From: DATKJY01 sp964540105
GTDB lineage: Bacteria; Zixibacteria; MSB-5A5; GN15; FEB-12
Reading direction: 5' to 3'
Assembly (NCBI GenBank): GCA_964540105.1
Contig: CAZILL010000002.1
Coordinates: 806,001 to 870,000 of the forward strand
DNA: 64,000 bases
Position 1 is the stretch's first letter; each line of letters opens with the position of its first letter. The notes under the pieces were generated by a model, which was not told the DNA's origin, did no database searches, and saw nothing but the letters and a program-made list of their open reading frames with translations. A program made the position numbers and the translations under genes. Shown in pieces: positions 23,765-32,765 of this stretch.

Positions 23765-25525
23765 ATGATGATGCGTTCGTTCTTTCTTCTTCTGACAATA
23801 GCCGCCACTCTCTTCTTGACCACGATTTCGTGTCAATCCCCTCCCGCTCTGAGCGAAGAAACAGCCCCTGCTTCCACTTTCCCAATCGCGACGGCCGATC
23901 ACGACTATGTGCTGACCGCCGATCAGTACTATTCCAAGCTTAACAAGAGCGATGTGCAGCTCACAGGCGGTTATCTAACACGTGCAGCGATCGACGGCTT
24001 TCGCGATAGTCTCTTAGTCGACACGCTCCTGGGCTTCGAGGCCGATCAGCTCGATCTGAGCAAATACTACTACGATCTGTGGGATTACCGCCTCCAGTAC
24101 CAATCGCTCCTGATCCAGGTGTATCTGGAGAAGAACGTGTACAGCAAAGTTGCCGTTGATAGCTCCGAGATTCCCGGGTTTCATAAGAGTCGGGCAGACC
24201 TGTTTTCGTCGGACGATGAGGTCAAACTCTTCCAGATCCTTGTGCTTCCCTCAGTGCTCAGGGACGGCCGGGATTCGCTGCATTATCGTTCTCTCGATAA
24301 GGAGGAGTTCGAAGCCCAGGTCAGGGATTACGCGTTCACCCTCTACGATTTGATCCAGATGGGAGAGCCCTTACAGAATGTCGCTCTTCAGTATTCTCAC
24401 GATATAGATTCCAAAAACAAGGGCGGGTTTGTCGGGTGGGTTCCCCGCGGTCGATATCATCCCCCCTTCGATTCCGTCGCCTTCAACCTCAAGGCTGGCG
24501 AATACTCCCAACCATACCGTGACCGCGACGGTTGGCATATCCTGTATGTAGATGACCGGGTCTATGCCGGTCTGTTGCCCCTCGATCGCCCCGATGTCTA
24601 CACCTCGGTCTTGCATTCGCTGAAGACAGTCAAGTCTAACCAGATCGGTCGTCGACTTCTTGACAGCCTCCGCGCGTCGCTTGTGGTCGACATGAATGAT
24701 GCCATCATGGACGCTGACATATACTTGGCTGATGATTCGTTGTGGGCGGCGATCGTGAACAAGGCCGACACCATCGACTGCAAGTATGTCAAGAACTACG
24801 AGGAGGACTATCGTCGAGCCTACGACGTTCCGCAGACAACGCGCGCAATCAAGGAAATCATGCTCCGCAACATTGCGGAACGATTCATGATCGCCGATGC
24901 GGCACGATCGGAACGACTCGACACCACGGCTGCTGTCAGGGAGAAGGAGTACTTCATGAGGCACCGGGCGTGTCGCTCAATACTGGAGCGAACGCGATAC
25001 ACCATCGATTGGGCGCCGGGTGATTCCGCGGTCAAGGGATACTACGACGACCATCTTGACGAATTCGTGAAGGCGAAACCGCTGACCATTCAGCGGGTGG
25101 TGTGTTCTGATTCTGTCTACGGAGAGTTCCTCCGCGATCAGGCGATGTCTGGAATCGATTTGGAAGCGTTGGCGAAGAGTCCCACTGAGGGCGTCAAAGT
25201 AAGTCTCCAGTACAAGGGTGCGACGCCTGTTGGTCCGGGTGATCTGTCTCCGGAGCTCTACAACGCGGCGGTGGGGCTCGGAATCGGCGACATCTCGCAT
25301 CCGATACGACACGGCCGTTCTTTTTCTGTCATGAAGTGTCTTGAGCGATCTGATGCCCAGGATTTTGAGCACGCACGAACCCAGATTACTACTCGCCTCG
25401 CGCTCCAGCATCGGGAGGAGGAGCTCCTGTCCCACAGAGATCGTCTGTTTGGCAAGTATCATGTGAATTTCCCGAGACAGTTGAAGTCGGTCCACCTGAA
25501 GCCGTTCATCGATCGCAATAACTGA
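23765..25525 (+). CDS. Periplasmic lipoprotein with parvulin-type prolyl isomerase domain
   Basis: A 586-residue protein; the start is one of three tandem ATG codons (23765, 23768, 23771) after GGAG. The N-terminus is a lipoprotein signal with lipobox TISC near residue 28. Residues 155-265 match a parvulin (PpiC) domain: FQILVLPS at the start, ALQYSHD, then GGFVGWVPRG and the end strand WHILYVDDR. The C-terminal half looks like a second, diverged parvulin-like repeat (AKPLTIQRVVCSD, GDLSPELYNAAVGL, RSFSVMKCLER). Such proteins assist folding of outer-membrane proteins (SurA/PrsA role). Alternative: a non-catalytic chaperone. A diacylglycerol/polyprenol-kinase-like gene follows after a single base. 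Confidence 0.8.
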   Translation: MMMRSFFLLLTIAATLFLTTISCQSPPALSEETAPASTFPIATADHDYVLTADQYYSKLNKSDVQLTGGYLTRAAIDGFRDSLLVDTLLGFEADQLDLSKYYYDLWDYRLQYQSLLIQVYLEKNVYSKVAVDSSEIPGFHKSRADLFSSDDEVKLFQILVLPSVLRDGRDSLHYRSLDKEEFEAQVRDYAFTLYDLIQMGEPLQNVALQYSHDIDSKNKGGFVGWVPRGRYHPPFDSVAFNLKAGEYSQPYRDRDGWHILYVDDRVYAGLLPLDRPDVYTSVLHSLKTVKSNQIGRRLLDSLRASLVVDMNDAIMDADIYLADDSLWAAIVNKADTIDCKYVKNYEEDYRRAYDVPQTTRAIKEIMLRNIAERFMIADAARSERLDTTAAVREKEYFMRHRACRSILERTRYTIDWAPGDSAVKGYYDDHLDEFVKAKPLTIQRVVCSDSVYGEFLRDQAMSGIDLEALAKSPTEGVKVSLQYKGATPVGPGDLSPELYNAAVGLGIGDISHPIRHGRSFSVMKCLERSDAQDFEHARTQITTRLALQHREEELLSHRDRLFGKYHVNFPRQLKSVHLKPFIDRNN

Positions 25526-25526
25526 T

Positions 25527-26156
25527 ATGCTTGTCGGCACAGGGGAACCGGCTCAGCAGATCAGTTTCCGACGGGAGTTAGCTCGCAAAGCAACCCATAT
25601 GGGGGCTTTGACTATTCCGATCGGCTACTATGTTCTGGATCTTCAGAAATGGCAGATGTTCACGGTCATGGTCGTGGCGACCGGGCTTATGGTCGCGATC
25701 GATATCGCCCGTCTTAGAAACTGGGCTTTGTGGAGCGGCTTTGTTAAGGGACTCATCGCGCCGATAGTCCGAGAGCACGAAAAACGAGGGGATTTCACAG
25801 GAGCGACGTATCTGCTGCTATCGGCGTGTGCGACGATCGCCATGTACGATCGCTCGATAGCTATTGCCGCCCTTGCGTTTATCATCGTCGGAGATTCCTT
25901 TGCCGCCGTCATCGGCCGCCGATTTGGCGCTCACCGCTTTCGAAACAAATCACTCGAGGGCTCGCTTGGTTGCCTTCTCGGAACACTGATTGTTGCTTTT
26001 GCCTCCCCCGGCCTGCCACTTTACATCGCGATCATCGGAGCCTTCATAGCCACGCTTGTCGAAGCGTTTCCGTTCGGCGTTGATGATAACGTTTCTGTAC
26101 CGATTTTATCGGGATTGTCGATGACTATCATTCAAAAAACATCGCTCTTCTGTTAG
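25527..26156 (+). CDS. Dolichol/phytol-kinase-like membrane protein (polyprenol kinase family)
   Basis: A 209-residue inner-membrane protein of the SEC59/VTE5/CdsA superfamily, with about six membrane spans. It opens with the family pattern ELARKATHMGALTIPIGYY. The nucleotide-binding segment is GDSFAAVIGRRFG, followed by KSLEGSLGCLLGT, and the C-terminal VEAFPFGVDDNVSVPILSG is equally typical (VDDNL-x-x-P). CTP-dependent kinases of phytol or polyprenol share these motifs; the actual lipid substrate cannot be told. It starts one base after the upstream stop, so the two genes are translationally linked. Because a UbiA-type prenyltransferase occurs elsewhere in the window, a prenol-recycling role is possible. 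Confidence 0.82.
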   Translation: MLVGTGEPAQQISFRRELARKATHMGALTIPIGYYVLDLQKWQMFTVMVVATGLMVAIDIARLRNWALWSGFVKGLIAPIVREHEKRGDFTGATYLLLSACATIAMYDRSIAIAALAFIIVGDSFAAVIGRRFGAHRFRNKSLEGSLGCLLGTLIVAFASPGLPLYIAIIGAFIATLVEAFPFGVDDNVSVPILSGLSMTIIQKTSLFC

Positions 26157-26186
26157 TTTTTTGTAGCGTCGGGGCAGCGGAATGCG

Positions 26187-26192
26187 TATAAT
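26187..26192 (+). promoter_or_regulatory. TATAAT -10 element before the cold-shock gene
   Basis: A perfect TATAAT at 26187-26192. The nearest -35-like sequence, TTGTAG (26161-26166), is 20 bases away. About 50 untranslated bases precede the cold-shock ATG, and GGAGG lies six bases before it. Confidence 0.4.
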
Positions 26193-26245
26193 AGCTAATG
26201 AGAGCGGGAATGATTCAAACGCCACCAAAGCATTGGAGGTAGTTC

Positions 26246-26452
26246 ATGTCAAAAGGCAAGGTAAAGTATTTCAACGACCAAAAGGGTTGGGGTATAATAA
26301 CTTGCGACGGCACGGAACAGGACATTTATGTCCATCACACTGCCATTAACATGCCGGGGTATCGGACGCTCCGGGAGGGGCAGGAAGTTTTCTGTGAGGT
26401 AGCCTCGAGCGACAAGGGACCGAAAGCTCACAACGTCACAGTAGTCCAGTAA
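26246..26452 (+). CDS. Cold-shock domain protein
   Basis: A 68-residue single cold-shock (OB-fold) domain, predicted to bind single-stranded RNA and DNA. RNP1 reads KGWGII (residues 13-18; E. coli CspA has KGFGFI) and RNP2 reads IYVHHTAI (V-F-V-H-x-S-A-I in the family). The aromatic RNA-stacking residues are largely kept, with W15, Y28 and H30-H31 in the expected positions. It starts MSKGKVKYFNDQKGWG, the standard opening (M-x-x-G-x-VKWFN). It is preceded by a TATAAT box and GGAGG and ends in a strong terminator, so it is a stand-alone gene. Confidence 0.92.
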   Translation: MSKGKVKYFNDQKGWGIITCDGTEQDIYVHHTAINMPGYRTLREGQEVFCEVASSDKGPKAHNVTVVQ

Positions 26453-26475
26453 CGTACTCACCATTCACCAGACTT

Positions 26476-26506
26476 GGGTCGTCCATCAACGGGCGACCTT
26501 TTTTTT
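26476..26506 (+). terminator. Rho-independent terminator of the cold-shock gene
   Basis: An 8-bp stem with one G-T pair, GGTCGTCC (26477-26484) and GGGCGACC (26491-26498), followed by eight T residues. Confidence 0.9.
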
Positions 26507-26573
26507 GTGCGCGAGGGGATGGCGGAACAGGAATTGGCTTTATCGACCTCGGTGTTTTGGTATATTGGGACTC

Positions 26574-27602
26574 ATGAAAACGATCGATCTACGGTCCGAC
26601 ACGGTCACAAAGCCGTGCTCAGCAATGCGCCAGGCGATGGCCGCTGCCGAAGTGGGCGACGACGTTCTCGGCGACGACCCAACCGTTCAGGAATTGGAGC
26701 GACATGTCGCGTCGCTTTTTGAACAGGAAGCGTCGCTGTACGTCCCGTCCGGAACAATGGCCAATCAGATTGCCCTCAAGGCCGGTTCCGAGCGAGGTTG
26801 GGAGCTTCTGTGCGATCGCGAGTGCCATGTTGTCAACTATGAGTGTGCCGGTCCGGTTATTCACTCGCAATTGCTGGTTAATCTTCTCACCACAGATCGC
26901 GGAATGATCAGCGCTGCTACTGTCAGAGAAAACGTTCGTACCAAAGGGATTCACATCCCCGAGACCAGAATAGTGGCTCTCGAGAATACCCATAACCGTC
27001 ACGGGGGAACGATTCTTCCGCAGGAGGAGATCGTCGAGGTTCGACGCGTGTGCGACGAATTTGGACTTCGCCTACACCTCGACGGCGCGCGCATTTGGAA
27101 CGTCCACGTGGTAACCGGACGCTCGCTCGCAGAGCTGGTTCGGCCGTTTCATTCAATCTCTGTCTGTCTTTCGAAGGGGCTGGGAGCGCCAGTTGGCTCG
27201 ATGATCCTGGGGTCGAAACAGTTCATCGAGAAGTGCCGGAGGGAGAGGAAGTTGTTTGGTGGAGGGATGCGTCAGGTAGGCATTCTGGCGGCGGCAGGAC
27301 TGTATGCCGTAATGAACAATATCAGCCGCCTGACCGATGATCACGCCAACGCTCAACTGCTGGCGCACGGATTCAATTCGATTCCGGGATTCTCAGTCGA
27401 CCTGAGCCGAGTGGAGACCAACATCGTGGTCGTGCAGATTTCAGCTGACGGAACTTCGGATGAGATCTGCGCGCGCATGAAAGATGTTGGAGTATGGGCG
27501 CTTCCCTTTGGACGGAAGAAATTCCGATGTGTGACGCATCTTGATGTGTCCCGTTCCGACTGTGAAGAGGCGCTTGCGCGACTCAGAGCCCTGTTTCACT
27601 GA
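26574..27602 (+). CDS. ltaE: Low-specificity L-threonine aldolase
   Basis: A 342-residue pyridoxal-phosphate enzyme that splits threonine or allo-threonine into glycine and acetaldehyde. It starts MKTIDLRSDTVTKP, the standard opening; an upstream in-frame GTG at 26505 would lie in the terminator. The family motifs follow in order: GDDVLGDDPTV, LYVPSGTMANQIAL, ENTHNRHGGTILP, LHLDGARIWN, and the cofactor lysine K201 in LSKGLGAPVGS. The length matches the type. It lies between a cold-shock gene and a glycosyltransferase-like gene, with no glycine or threonine pathway neighbours. Serine hydroxymethyltransferase-like side activity is known for the family. Confidence 0.92.
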   Translation: MKTIDLRSDTVTKPCSAMRQAMAAAEVGDDVLGDDPTVQELERHVASLFEQEASLYVPSGTMANQIALKAGSERGWELLCDRECHVVNYECAGPVIHSQLLVNLLTTDRGMISAATVRENVRTKGIHIPETRIVALENTHNRHGGTILPQEEIVEVRRVCDEFGLRLHLDGARIWNVHVVTGRSLAELVRPFHSISVCLSKGLGAPVGSMILGSKQFIEKCRRERKLFGGGMRQVGILAAAGLYAVMNNISRLTDDHANAQLLAHGFNSIPGFSVDLSRVETNIVVVQISADGTSDEICARMKDVGVWALPFGRKKFRCVTHLDVSRSDCEEALARLRALFH

Positions 27603-27616
27603 GTTCTGAGGGGGAA

Positions 27617-29152
27617 GTGCGCGCCTTCGGAGACAGCGATGCACGAATTCAGGATCATCACACGCACGCTGTTGATATGATCTCTTCGAAAAAAACCATC
27701 CTGCTTATTCTCGGACTGATAGTTCTTCACATGGCGTTGATCATTCTCTTCGTATTCACACGCAGCATAGATGTCGACGAGGGTTTTTATCTCTCGGCGG
27801 CGCAGCAGGTGGCGCATGGAGCTGTGCCATACGTAGAGTTCTTCTTCCCACAGATGCCACTTCTGGCGAACGTACTGTCGTTCACTGCCGGGCATGGTTT
27901 TGAAACTTTGTACTATAGCCGAATCATCAGTGCGCTGGTTTCGTCGGTCGCCATGATTTGCTTTGTGATACTTGCTTTACGGGTCGCCCGGCAACGCACA
28001 GTGGCAACTGCCATGATCGGCCTCTACGCCTGCTCCGGATTGGTCGTTTCATGGCACTCAGTGGCAAAGACTTACCCTTGGACTGATCTGTTCTTGCTGG
28101 CCGGATTCTGGATGCTTCTCAGGATGATGAGTGCGCGCCGATTGAAGTGGGTCATGGCAGCGGCGATCTGTCTTGGGGTCGCCATCGGATTCCGGCTCGT
28201 GTTTGCGGGTCTGATCCCGCTTTACGGATATGCCGTGATCTCTGCTTTCCGGAAGCAGAAGATCAAAGCAGTCCTGTCGTTTTCAGTCGGACTGCTGGTT
28301 GTCCTACTCCCAATACTGCTCACATATCGCTCCGAATTTTCCCGCTTCTATTTTGACAATCTCGGTTTTCATCTCCTTCGGGATTCACAGGCGACGGTTC
28401 CCGAGGCCCTGCTTCAACGATTGTTCACCCTTGTGAAACTGGTCATCTCCCCGCAGATACTCGTTCTTCTCTCTTTTGTTCTGATCGCACTCTACCGAAG
28501 TAGTGAAAGACCACTGAAGATTAGGGAGCTTGTTCAAACACCGGGCGGACTGGCCTCGGGTATGGCGGCAGCGATTTCCGTCATATATGTTCTGCCCAGC
28601 CCGATTCATCAGCAGTATTTCGAGCAAGTGATTCCGTTCGTGCTTCTTGGACTCTCAGCCGGCCTTCCTTCCCTGAGTGATGATGCCGGGCGTCTTGTCA
28701 AGTGGTCATCGAACAGGACGGTGCGATGGATTTTGGGAGGAGTCTACTTGTTGGGATTCGTCCCGTTTGTTGTAGTGTTTATCGCTGGTACCCGGTACCG
28801 AGAACGAGCATACAGCCTTCAGAATGTTCGGGAGCTATCCGCGTTTGTGTCGTCGTATCCGCAGCCGGGACCGCTCTATTCCGAATGGGCTGGACTTCCC
28901 GCGCTTTCGGGGCGAGCGTCGATTCGAGGACTGGAATTCATCGGCTTCGATTATCGTATGGATATTGACAGCAGTCGGAAGCGATTCTATCGAATGCCGG
29001 TGAACGAGGACCTGAGATTGGCATTAGAGTCGAAGCAACCGGCGTTGTACGTGATCTTCGATGACCCCGACCCGGAGCTGGCCGATGTGATCAGTCGTTG
29101 TTATCGCCTCGAACGCAGCTTCGACCGCTTCCATGTGTATGCCCGCAAGTAA
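27617..29152 (+). CDS. GT39/ArnT-like polytopic membrane glycosyltransferase (putative)
   Basis: An up to 511-residue inner-membrane protein with about ten to twelve hydrophobic helices. The start is either GTG at 27617 (GAGGGGG two bases upstream) or ATG at 27677 (MISSKKTILLILG). Just after the first membrane helix the sequence reads RSIDVDEGFYLSAAQQVAHGAVPYVEF. The D-E-G-F-Y motif, with D or E in the first periplasmic loop, is typical of lipid-phosphosugar-dependent GT39/GT83 transferases such as PMT and ArnT. A periplasmic C-terminal domain of about 100 residues follows. Substrate unknown. The gene ends six bases from the convergent sdhB stop. Confidence 0.72.
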   Translation: MRAFGDSDARIQDHHTHAVDMISSKKTILLILGLIVLHMALIILFVFTRSIDVDEGFYLSAAQQVAHGAVPYVEFFFPQMPLLANVLSFTAGHGFETLYYSRIISALVSSVAMICFVILALRVARQRTVATAMIGLYACSGLVVSWHSVAKTYPWTDLFLLAGFWMLLRMMSARRLKWVMAAAICLGVAIGFRLVFAGLIPLYGYAVISAFRKQKIKAVLSFSVGLLVVLLPILLTYRSEFSRFYFDNLGFHLLRDSQATVPEALLQRLFTLVKLVISPQILVLLSFVLIALYRSSERPLKIRELVQTPGGLASGMAAAISVIYVLPSPIHQQYFEQVIPFVLLGLSAGLPSLSDDAGRLVKWSSNRTVRWILGGVYLLGFVPFVVVFIAGTRYRERAYSLQNVRELSAFVSSYPQPGPLYSEWAGLPALSGRASIRGLEFIGFDYRMDIDSSRKRFYRMPVNEDLRLALESKQPALYVIFDDPDPELADVISRCYRLERSFDRFHVYARK

Positions 29153-29167
29153 GCTCTTTCACTTGCG
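29144..29167. terminator. Hairpin spanning two convergent stop codons
   Basis: CGCAAGT (29144-29150) pairs with ACTTGCG (29161-29167), 7 bp with a 10-base loop. It covers the ends of the GT39-like gene and sdhB, and reads as a hairpin from either direction. There is no long T-run, so a bidirectional terminator is only possible. Confidence 0.4.
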
Positions 29168-29899
29168 CAGTGAACGGGCGTACTCGCGATTCATCTTGGC
29201 GATCATCGAAACACTGATCTGTTTGGGGCAGACAGCTTCACACTCGTATTGATTCGTGCAGGCTCCGAATCCCTCTTTGTCCATCTGCGCAACCATGGCC
29301 CGGACACGATTCTCGCGCTCTACCTTGCCTTGTGGAAGATAGGCGAAATGCGAAACCTTGGCCGCGACAAACAGCATGGCCGAGGCATTCTTACAGGCCG
29401 CGACACAGGCTCCGCACCCTATGCAAGCGGCGGCATCCATGGCGCTCTCGGCGTCATCCTTTGGAATCGGAATGGCATTCGCGTCAGGTGTCCCGCCGGT
29501 ATTGATAGAAACAAAACCACCCGCCTGCATGATTCGGTCGAAGGCGGACCGATCGACGACGAGATCCTTGATCACTGGGAAAGCCCGTGCTCGCCACGGT
29601 TCGATGTAGATCGCATCGCCGTCCTTAAAGTGCCGCATATGCAATTGGCAGACCGTTGTGCCAGGTTCGTGACCGTGCGGAATCCCGTTGATGACCATGG
29701 AACACATCCCGCAAATCCCCTCGCGGCAATCGTGGTCGAAGTGGATTGGGTCGACGCCCTTCGCAATCAATTCCTCGTTGACGACATCAAGCATTTCGAG
29801 AAAGGACATATGGGAGCTGACATTGTCGGCCCTGTAGACTTCCATCCGGCCTTTATCAGTTGCGTCTTTTTGACGCCAAACATGCAACGTGAGACGCAT
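29159..29899 (-). CDS. sdhB: Succinate dehydrogenase/fumarate reductase iron-sulfur subunit
   Basis: A 246-residue subunit that carries electrons from the flavoprotein to the quinone site. The [2Fe-2S] ligands appear in CREGICGMC and a fourth C in TTVCQL. The [4Fe-4S] motif is CIGCGACVAAC and the [3Fe-4S] motif is in CTNQYECEAVCPK, all in the usual order. The C-terminal VCPKQISVSMIAKMNREY segment resembles the Bacteroidota and epsilon-proteobacterial type. Its ATG overlaps the sdhA stop by one base (TAATG), so the two are translationally coupled. Last gene of sdhCAB. Confidence 0.94.
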   Translation of the reverse strand: MRLTLHVWRQKDATDKGRMEVYRADNVSSHMSFLEMLDVVNEELIAKGVDPIHFDHDCREGICGMCSMVINGIPHGHEPGTTVCQLHMRHFKDGDAIYIEPWRARAFPVIKDLVVDRSAFDRIMQAGGFVSINTGGTPDANAIPIPKDDAESAMDAAACIGCGACVAACKNASAMLFVAAKVSHFAYLPQGKVERENRVRAMVAQMDKEGFGACTNQYECEAVCPKQISVSMIAKMNREYARSLRK

Positions 29900-31812
29900 T
29901 ACTTGTAACTCCTTTGGGCAAGATGAACGGTTTCGAAGTCGAGCTGCTCCTTATGCAGGACGGGGGCTTTGCCCGGCCCGGAGTATTCCCAACAGGAGGC
30001 ATGGCAGAAATTGGCGTCGTCGCGAAGCGCTTCCCCTTCGGAAGTCTGACTCTCCTCGCGAAAATGCCCTCCGCACGATTCAGTGCGGTCGAGAGCGTCG
30101 GTGCACATGAGTTCCGCGAACTCAAGGAAATCAGCAACCCGGCCCGCTTTCTCCAGCGACTGGTTCATCTCGTTGTTACCGGCCAGGACCGTAACGTTTT
30201 TCCAGAACTCATCCCTGATTTCAGGAATTCGCTTGAGCGCTTTGCGAAGTCCGGCGTCGTTTCGTCCCATCCCGCAGTACTCCCACAGGAGTGTACCAAG
30301 TTCACGATGAAAGGAGTCGACCGAACGACTACCCTTGACTGACAAAAGCTTCTTTGTCCTCGTGGCCGCTTCCTCTTCAGCCTTCCTGAACTCTGGATGA
30401 TCGGACTTGACCTTTACCTTGCCGTGTGTGGCCAGGTAGTCGCCAATTGTGTACGGAAGCACAAAGTAGCCGTCGGCCAGTCCCTGCATCAGGGCGCTGG
30501 CACCGAGGCGATTGGCTCCATGGTCAGAGAAATTGGCCTCTCCAATTACGTGCAGGCCCGGAATCGTACTCATTAGATTGTAGTCAACCCACAGTCCGCC
30601 CATTGTGTAGTGCGGAGCCGGATAGATGCGCATCGGGGTTTCGTACGGATTCTCACCGGTAATCCGTTCGTACATCTCAAACAGATTGCCGTAGCGCTCC
30701 TCGATAACGTGCTTGCCCAACCTCTTGATCGAGTCGGCAAAGTCCAGATAAACGCCGAGTCCGCTCTCGCCAACACCAAGGCCGGCGTCGCACACTTCTT
30801 TGGCGCTTCGAGAGGAGATGTCGCGCGGCGCCAGGTTGCCATAGCTTGGGTATTTGCGTTCAAGGTAGTAATCCCGGTCGCTCTCAGATATCTGGCTTGG
30901 GCTCTGCTTGTTCCCTTTCGTTCTGGGAACCCAGACTCTACCGTCATTGCGCAGCGATTCCGACATGAGCGTCAGTTTGGACTGGTAGTCACCGCTGACC
31001 GGAATACAGGTAGGGTGAATCTGCGTAAAGCACGGATTTGCAAACAGGGCGCCCTTCTTGTGGGCGCGGTAAATGGCGGTAACATTGCACCCTTTAGCGT
31101 TCGTCGAGAGGTAGAAAACGTTGGCGTATCCGCCGGTCCCGAGCACGACCGCGTCACCGGTATGAGCGGTGATCTTGCCGGTCACCATGTCCCGAGTGAT
31201 AATTCCCTTGGCGTGGCCATCAATTACCACGACGTCGAGCATCTCCGTTCGTGGATACATCGTGACCTGACCCAACCCGATCTGTCGGGAAAGAGCAGAA
31301 TAAGCCCCAAGCAGAAGCTGCTGACCAGTCTGACCTCGAGCATAGAATGTTCGAGACACCTGCGCACCGCCAAACGATCGATTGGATAGGAGTCCGCCGT
31401 AGTCCCGTGCGAACGGAACTCCCTGCGCAACGCACTGGTCGATGATGTTGTTTGAGACTTGCGCCAGACGATAAACATTGGCTTCCCGAGCTCTGAAATC
31501 TCCACCTTTCACCGTGTCGTAAAACAGGCGGTAGATGCTGTCCCCATCGTTTGGGTAATTCTTGGCAGCGTTAATCCCCCCTTGGGCGGCGATGCTGTGC
31601 GCGCGGCGCGGACTGTCCTGAAAACAGAAGCACTTCACGTTGTAGCCCAATTCACCGAGTGAGGCCGCGGCTGCCCCACCTGCGAGCCCTGTACCCACCA
31701 CTATAATATCGTACTTCCGCTTATTGGCCGGATTGATCAACTTCATCTCAGCCCGATGTTTATCCCATTTTTCTGCAAGGGACCCGGAGGGAATCTTTGC
31801 GTCGAGTTTCAT
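29899..31812 (-). CDS. sdhA: Succinate dehydrogenase/fumarate reductase flavoprotein subunit
   Basis: A 637-residue subunit that oxidises succinate (or reduces fumarate) with covalently bound FAD. The dinucleotide motif is IVVGTGLAGGAAAASLGELG at about residues 36-55. The flavin-linking histidine is in RRAHSIAAQGGINAA, and the substrate segment FTQIHPTCIPVSGDY and the loop GANRLGASALMQ are all present. The longer, RRAHS-type form with an ~637-residue chain fits the B-type enzymes of Bacteroidota. It starts one base after the sdhC stop, with GGAGG inside the sdhC end. Direction of catalysis cannot be told, but the linked SdhC suggests a menaquinone partner. Confidence 0.94.
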   Translation of the reverse strand: MKLDAKIPSGSLAEKWDKHRAEMKLINPANKRKYDIIVVGTGLAGGAAAASLGELGYNVKCFCFQDSPRRAHSIAAQGGINAAKNYPNDGDSIYRLFYDTVKGGDFRAREANVYRLAQVSNNIIDQCVAQGVPFARDYGGLLSNRSFGGAQVSRTFYARGQTGQQLLLGAYSALSRQIGLGQVTMYPRTEMLDVVVIDGHAKGIITRDMVTGKITAHTGDAVVLGTGGYANVFYLSTNAKGCNVTAIYRAHKKGALFANPCFTQIHPTCIPVSGDYQSKLTLMSESLRNDGRVWVPRTKGNKQSPSQISESDRDYYLERKYPSYGNLAPRDISSRSAKEVCDAGLGVGESGLGVYLDFADSIKRLGKHVIEERYGNLFEMYERITGENPYETPMRIYPAPHYTMGGLWVDYNLMSTIPGLHVIGEANFSDHGANRLGASALMQGLADGYFVLPYTIGDYLATHGKVKVKSDHPEFRKAEEEAATRTKKLLSVKGSRSVDSFHRELGTLLWEYCGMGRNDAGLRKALKRIPEIRDEFWKNVTVLAGNNEMNQSLEKAGRVADFLEFAELMCTDALDRTESCGGHFREESQTSEGEALRDDANFCHASCWEYSGPGKAPVLHKEQLDFETVHLAQRSYK

Positions 31813-31813
31813 G

Positions 31814-32536
31814 TTACATAGCCTCCCCGGGAAGTTTCACCAACCCGAGCAGAATCGCTGTCGGCACCGAAGCGTAGCCGACGAAGAAGATTATGCTGAT
31901 CGCCGTCCCGAGTCTCTTGAGAGGCGTTTCGCAACGCTGACCGTTCAAACCGATTGATTGAAACATGCTGGCGATGCCGTGGCTCAAGTGGTAGCACAGA
32001 AAGCCGACCGCGATCAGATAGAAAGTCGAAATGTATCCGTTGCGAAATCCCATGATGACCATCGAGTACACGTCGTAGCGACCATGACCGTCGGTTAGAT
32101 TCGCAAAATCGGGATTGGTGACACGGGCGGTGAAATGCAGGATATGGTAGACGAAGAAAGCCAGAATCGTGAGTCCGGTTATGATCATCGTGCGAGACGC
32201 GAACGTAGCCTGAACTGTGATCGGCTTGGCGTATGACACCGGCCGAGCGGCCATGTTCTCGAGTTTGAGAACGGTACCAAGCCAAATGTGCGCTGCAAAG
32301 GCCGCCAGTAAGAAGATGCGAATAACCCACAAGAGTGGTCCAAGCGAGTGGAGAGCTTCGGCATATGCATTTAGCCGATCCTGGCCCAGGAAGATCTGAA
32401 GATTGCCGAGCATGTGACCGGCTACATACCCGAAAGCGACAAAACCGGTCAGTGCCATAAGGATTTTTTTTCCAACTGAGGTTCCGATCAGAAGGGAAGG
32501 AAGGCTCTGAGCCTTGCTCGAAAGAACTGTATTCAT
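31814..32536 (-). CDS. sdhC: Succinate dehydrogenase cytochrome b subunit
   Basis: A 240-residue membrane anchor with five predicted helices, the single-subunit di-heme (B-type) form. It opens MNTVLSSKAQSLPSLLIGTSVGKKILMALTGF, and conserved histidines that can bind heme lie in GHMLGNL, AAFAAHIWLG, YHILHFTAR and YHLSHGIAS. The ATG at 32536 is preferred over 32551 because AAAGGGA lies just upstream of it. A strong promoter on the same strand precedes it, so sdhC is the first gene of sdhCAB. A longer overlapping frame at 31809-32750 in another phase is not coding. Confidence 0.93.
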   Translation of the reverse strand: MNTVLSSKAQSLPSLLIGTSVGKKILMALTGFVAFGYVAGHMLGNLQIFLGQDRLNAYAEALHSLGPLLWVIRIFLLAAFAAHIWLGTVLKLENMAARPVSYAKPITVQATFASRTMIITGLTILAFFVYHILHFTARVTNPDFANLTDGHGRYDVYSMVIMGFRNGYISTFYLIAVGFLCYHLSHGIASMFQSIGLNGQRCETPLKRLGTAISIIFFVGYASVPTAILLGLVKLPGEAM

Positions 32537-32562
32537 CGTGGTCCCTTTCAAATAGTCCGCGG

Positions 32563-32591
32563 AAAATAGGCCTACCGACCCATTGAGTCAA
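32563..32591 (-). promoter_or_regulatory. Strong candidate promoter of sdhCAB
   Basis: On the minus strand TTGACT (32591-32586, 5 of 6) is followed after 17 bases by TATTTT (32568-32563, 4 of 6). Transcription would start about 20 bases before the sdhC ATG. Confidence 0.6.
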
Positions 32592-32669
32592 ACGAAAAAT
32601 GGTCTTGTCGAGCGTGCATTTCGCACACTGTACAGGAAGCCTGTTGGTCGGGCCGGATCGATAAAATGT

Positions 32670-32698
32670 TTGACTTCGAGACAATGTGGAATTATGGT
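32670..32698 (+). promoter_or_regulatory. Candidate promoter of the secreted protein at 32766
   Basis: TTGACT (32670-32675) and TATGGT (32693-32698) are separated by 17 bases, about 68 bases before the ATG. It is divergent to the sdhCAB promoter; the intervening bases hold nothing I can name. Confidence 0.45.
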
Positions 32699-32765
32699 TT
32701 CGTTCTGCCGATATTACGGTATAAGAGAAAACTGTGCAATTTGCTAACATAACAGGAGAATCAGT

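Noticed and set aside
31809..32750. Minus-strand frame of 313 codons overlapping sdhC
   Set aside because: It is in a different phase from the five-helix SdhC frame, has arginine- and serine-rich filler composition and no motif; sdhC has a promoter and ribosome site.
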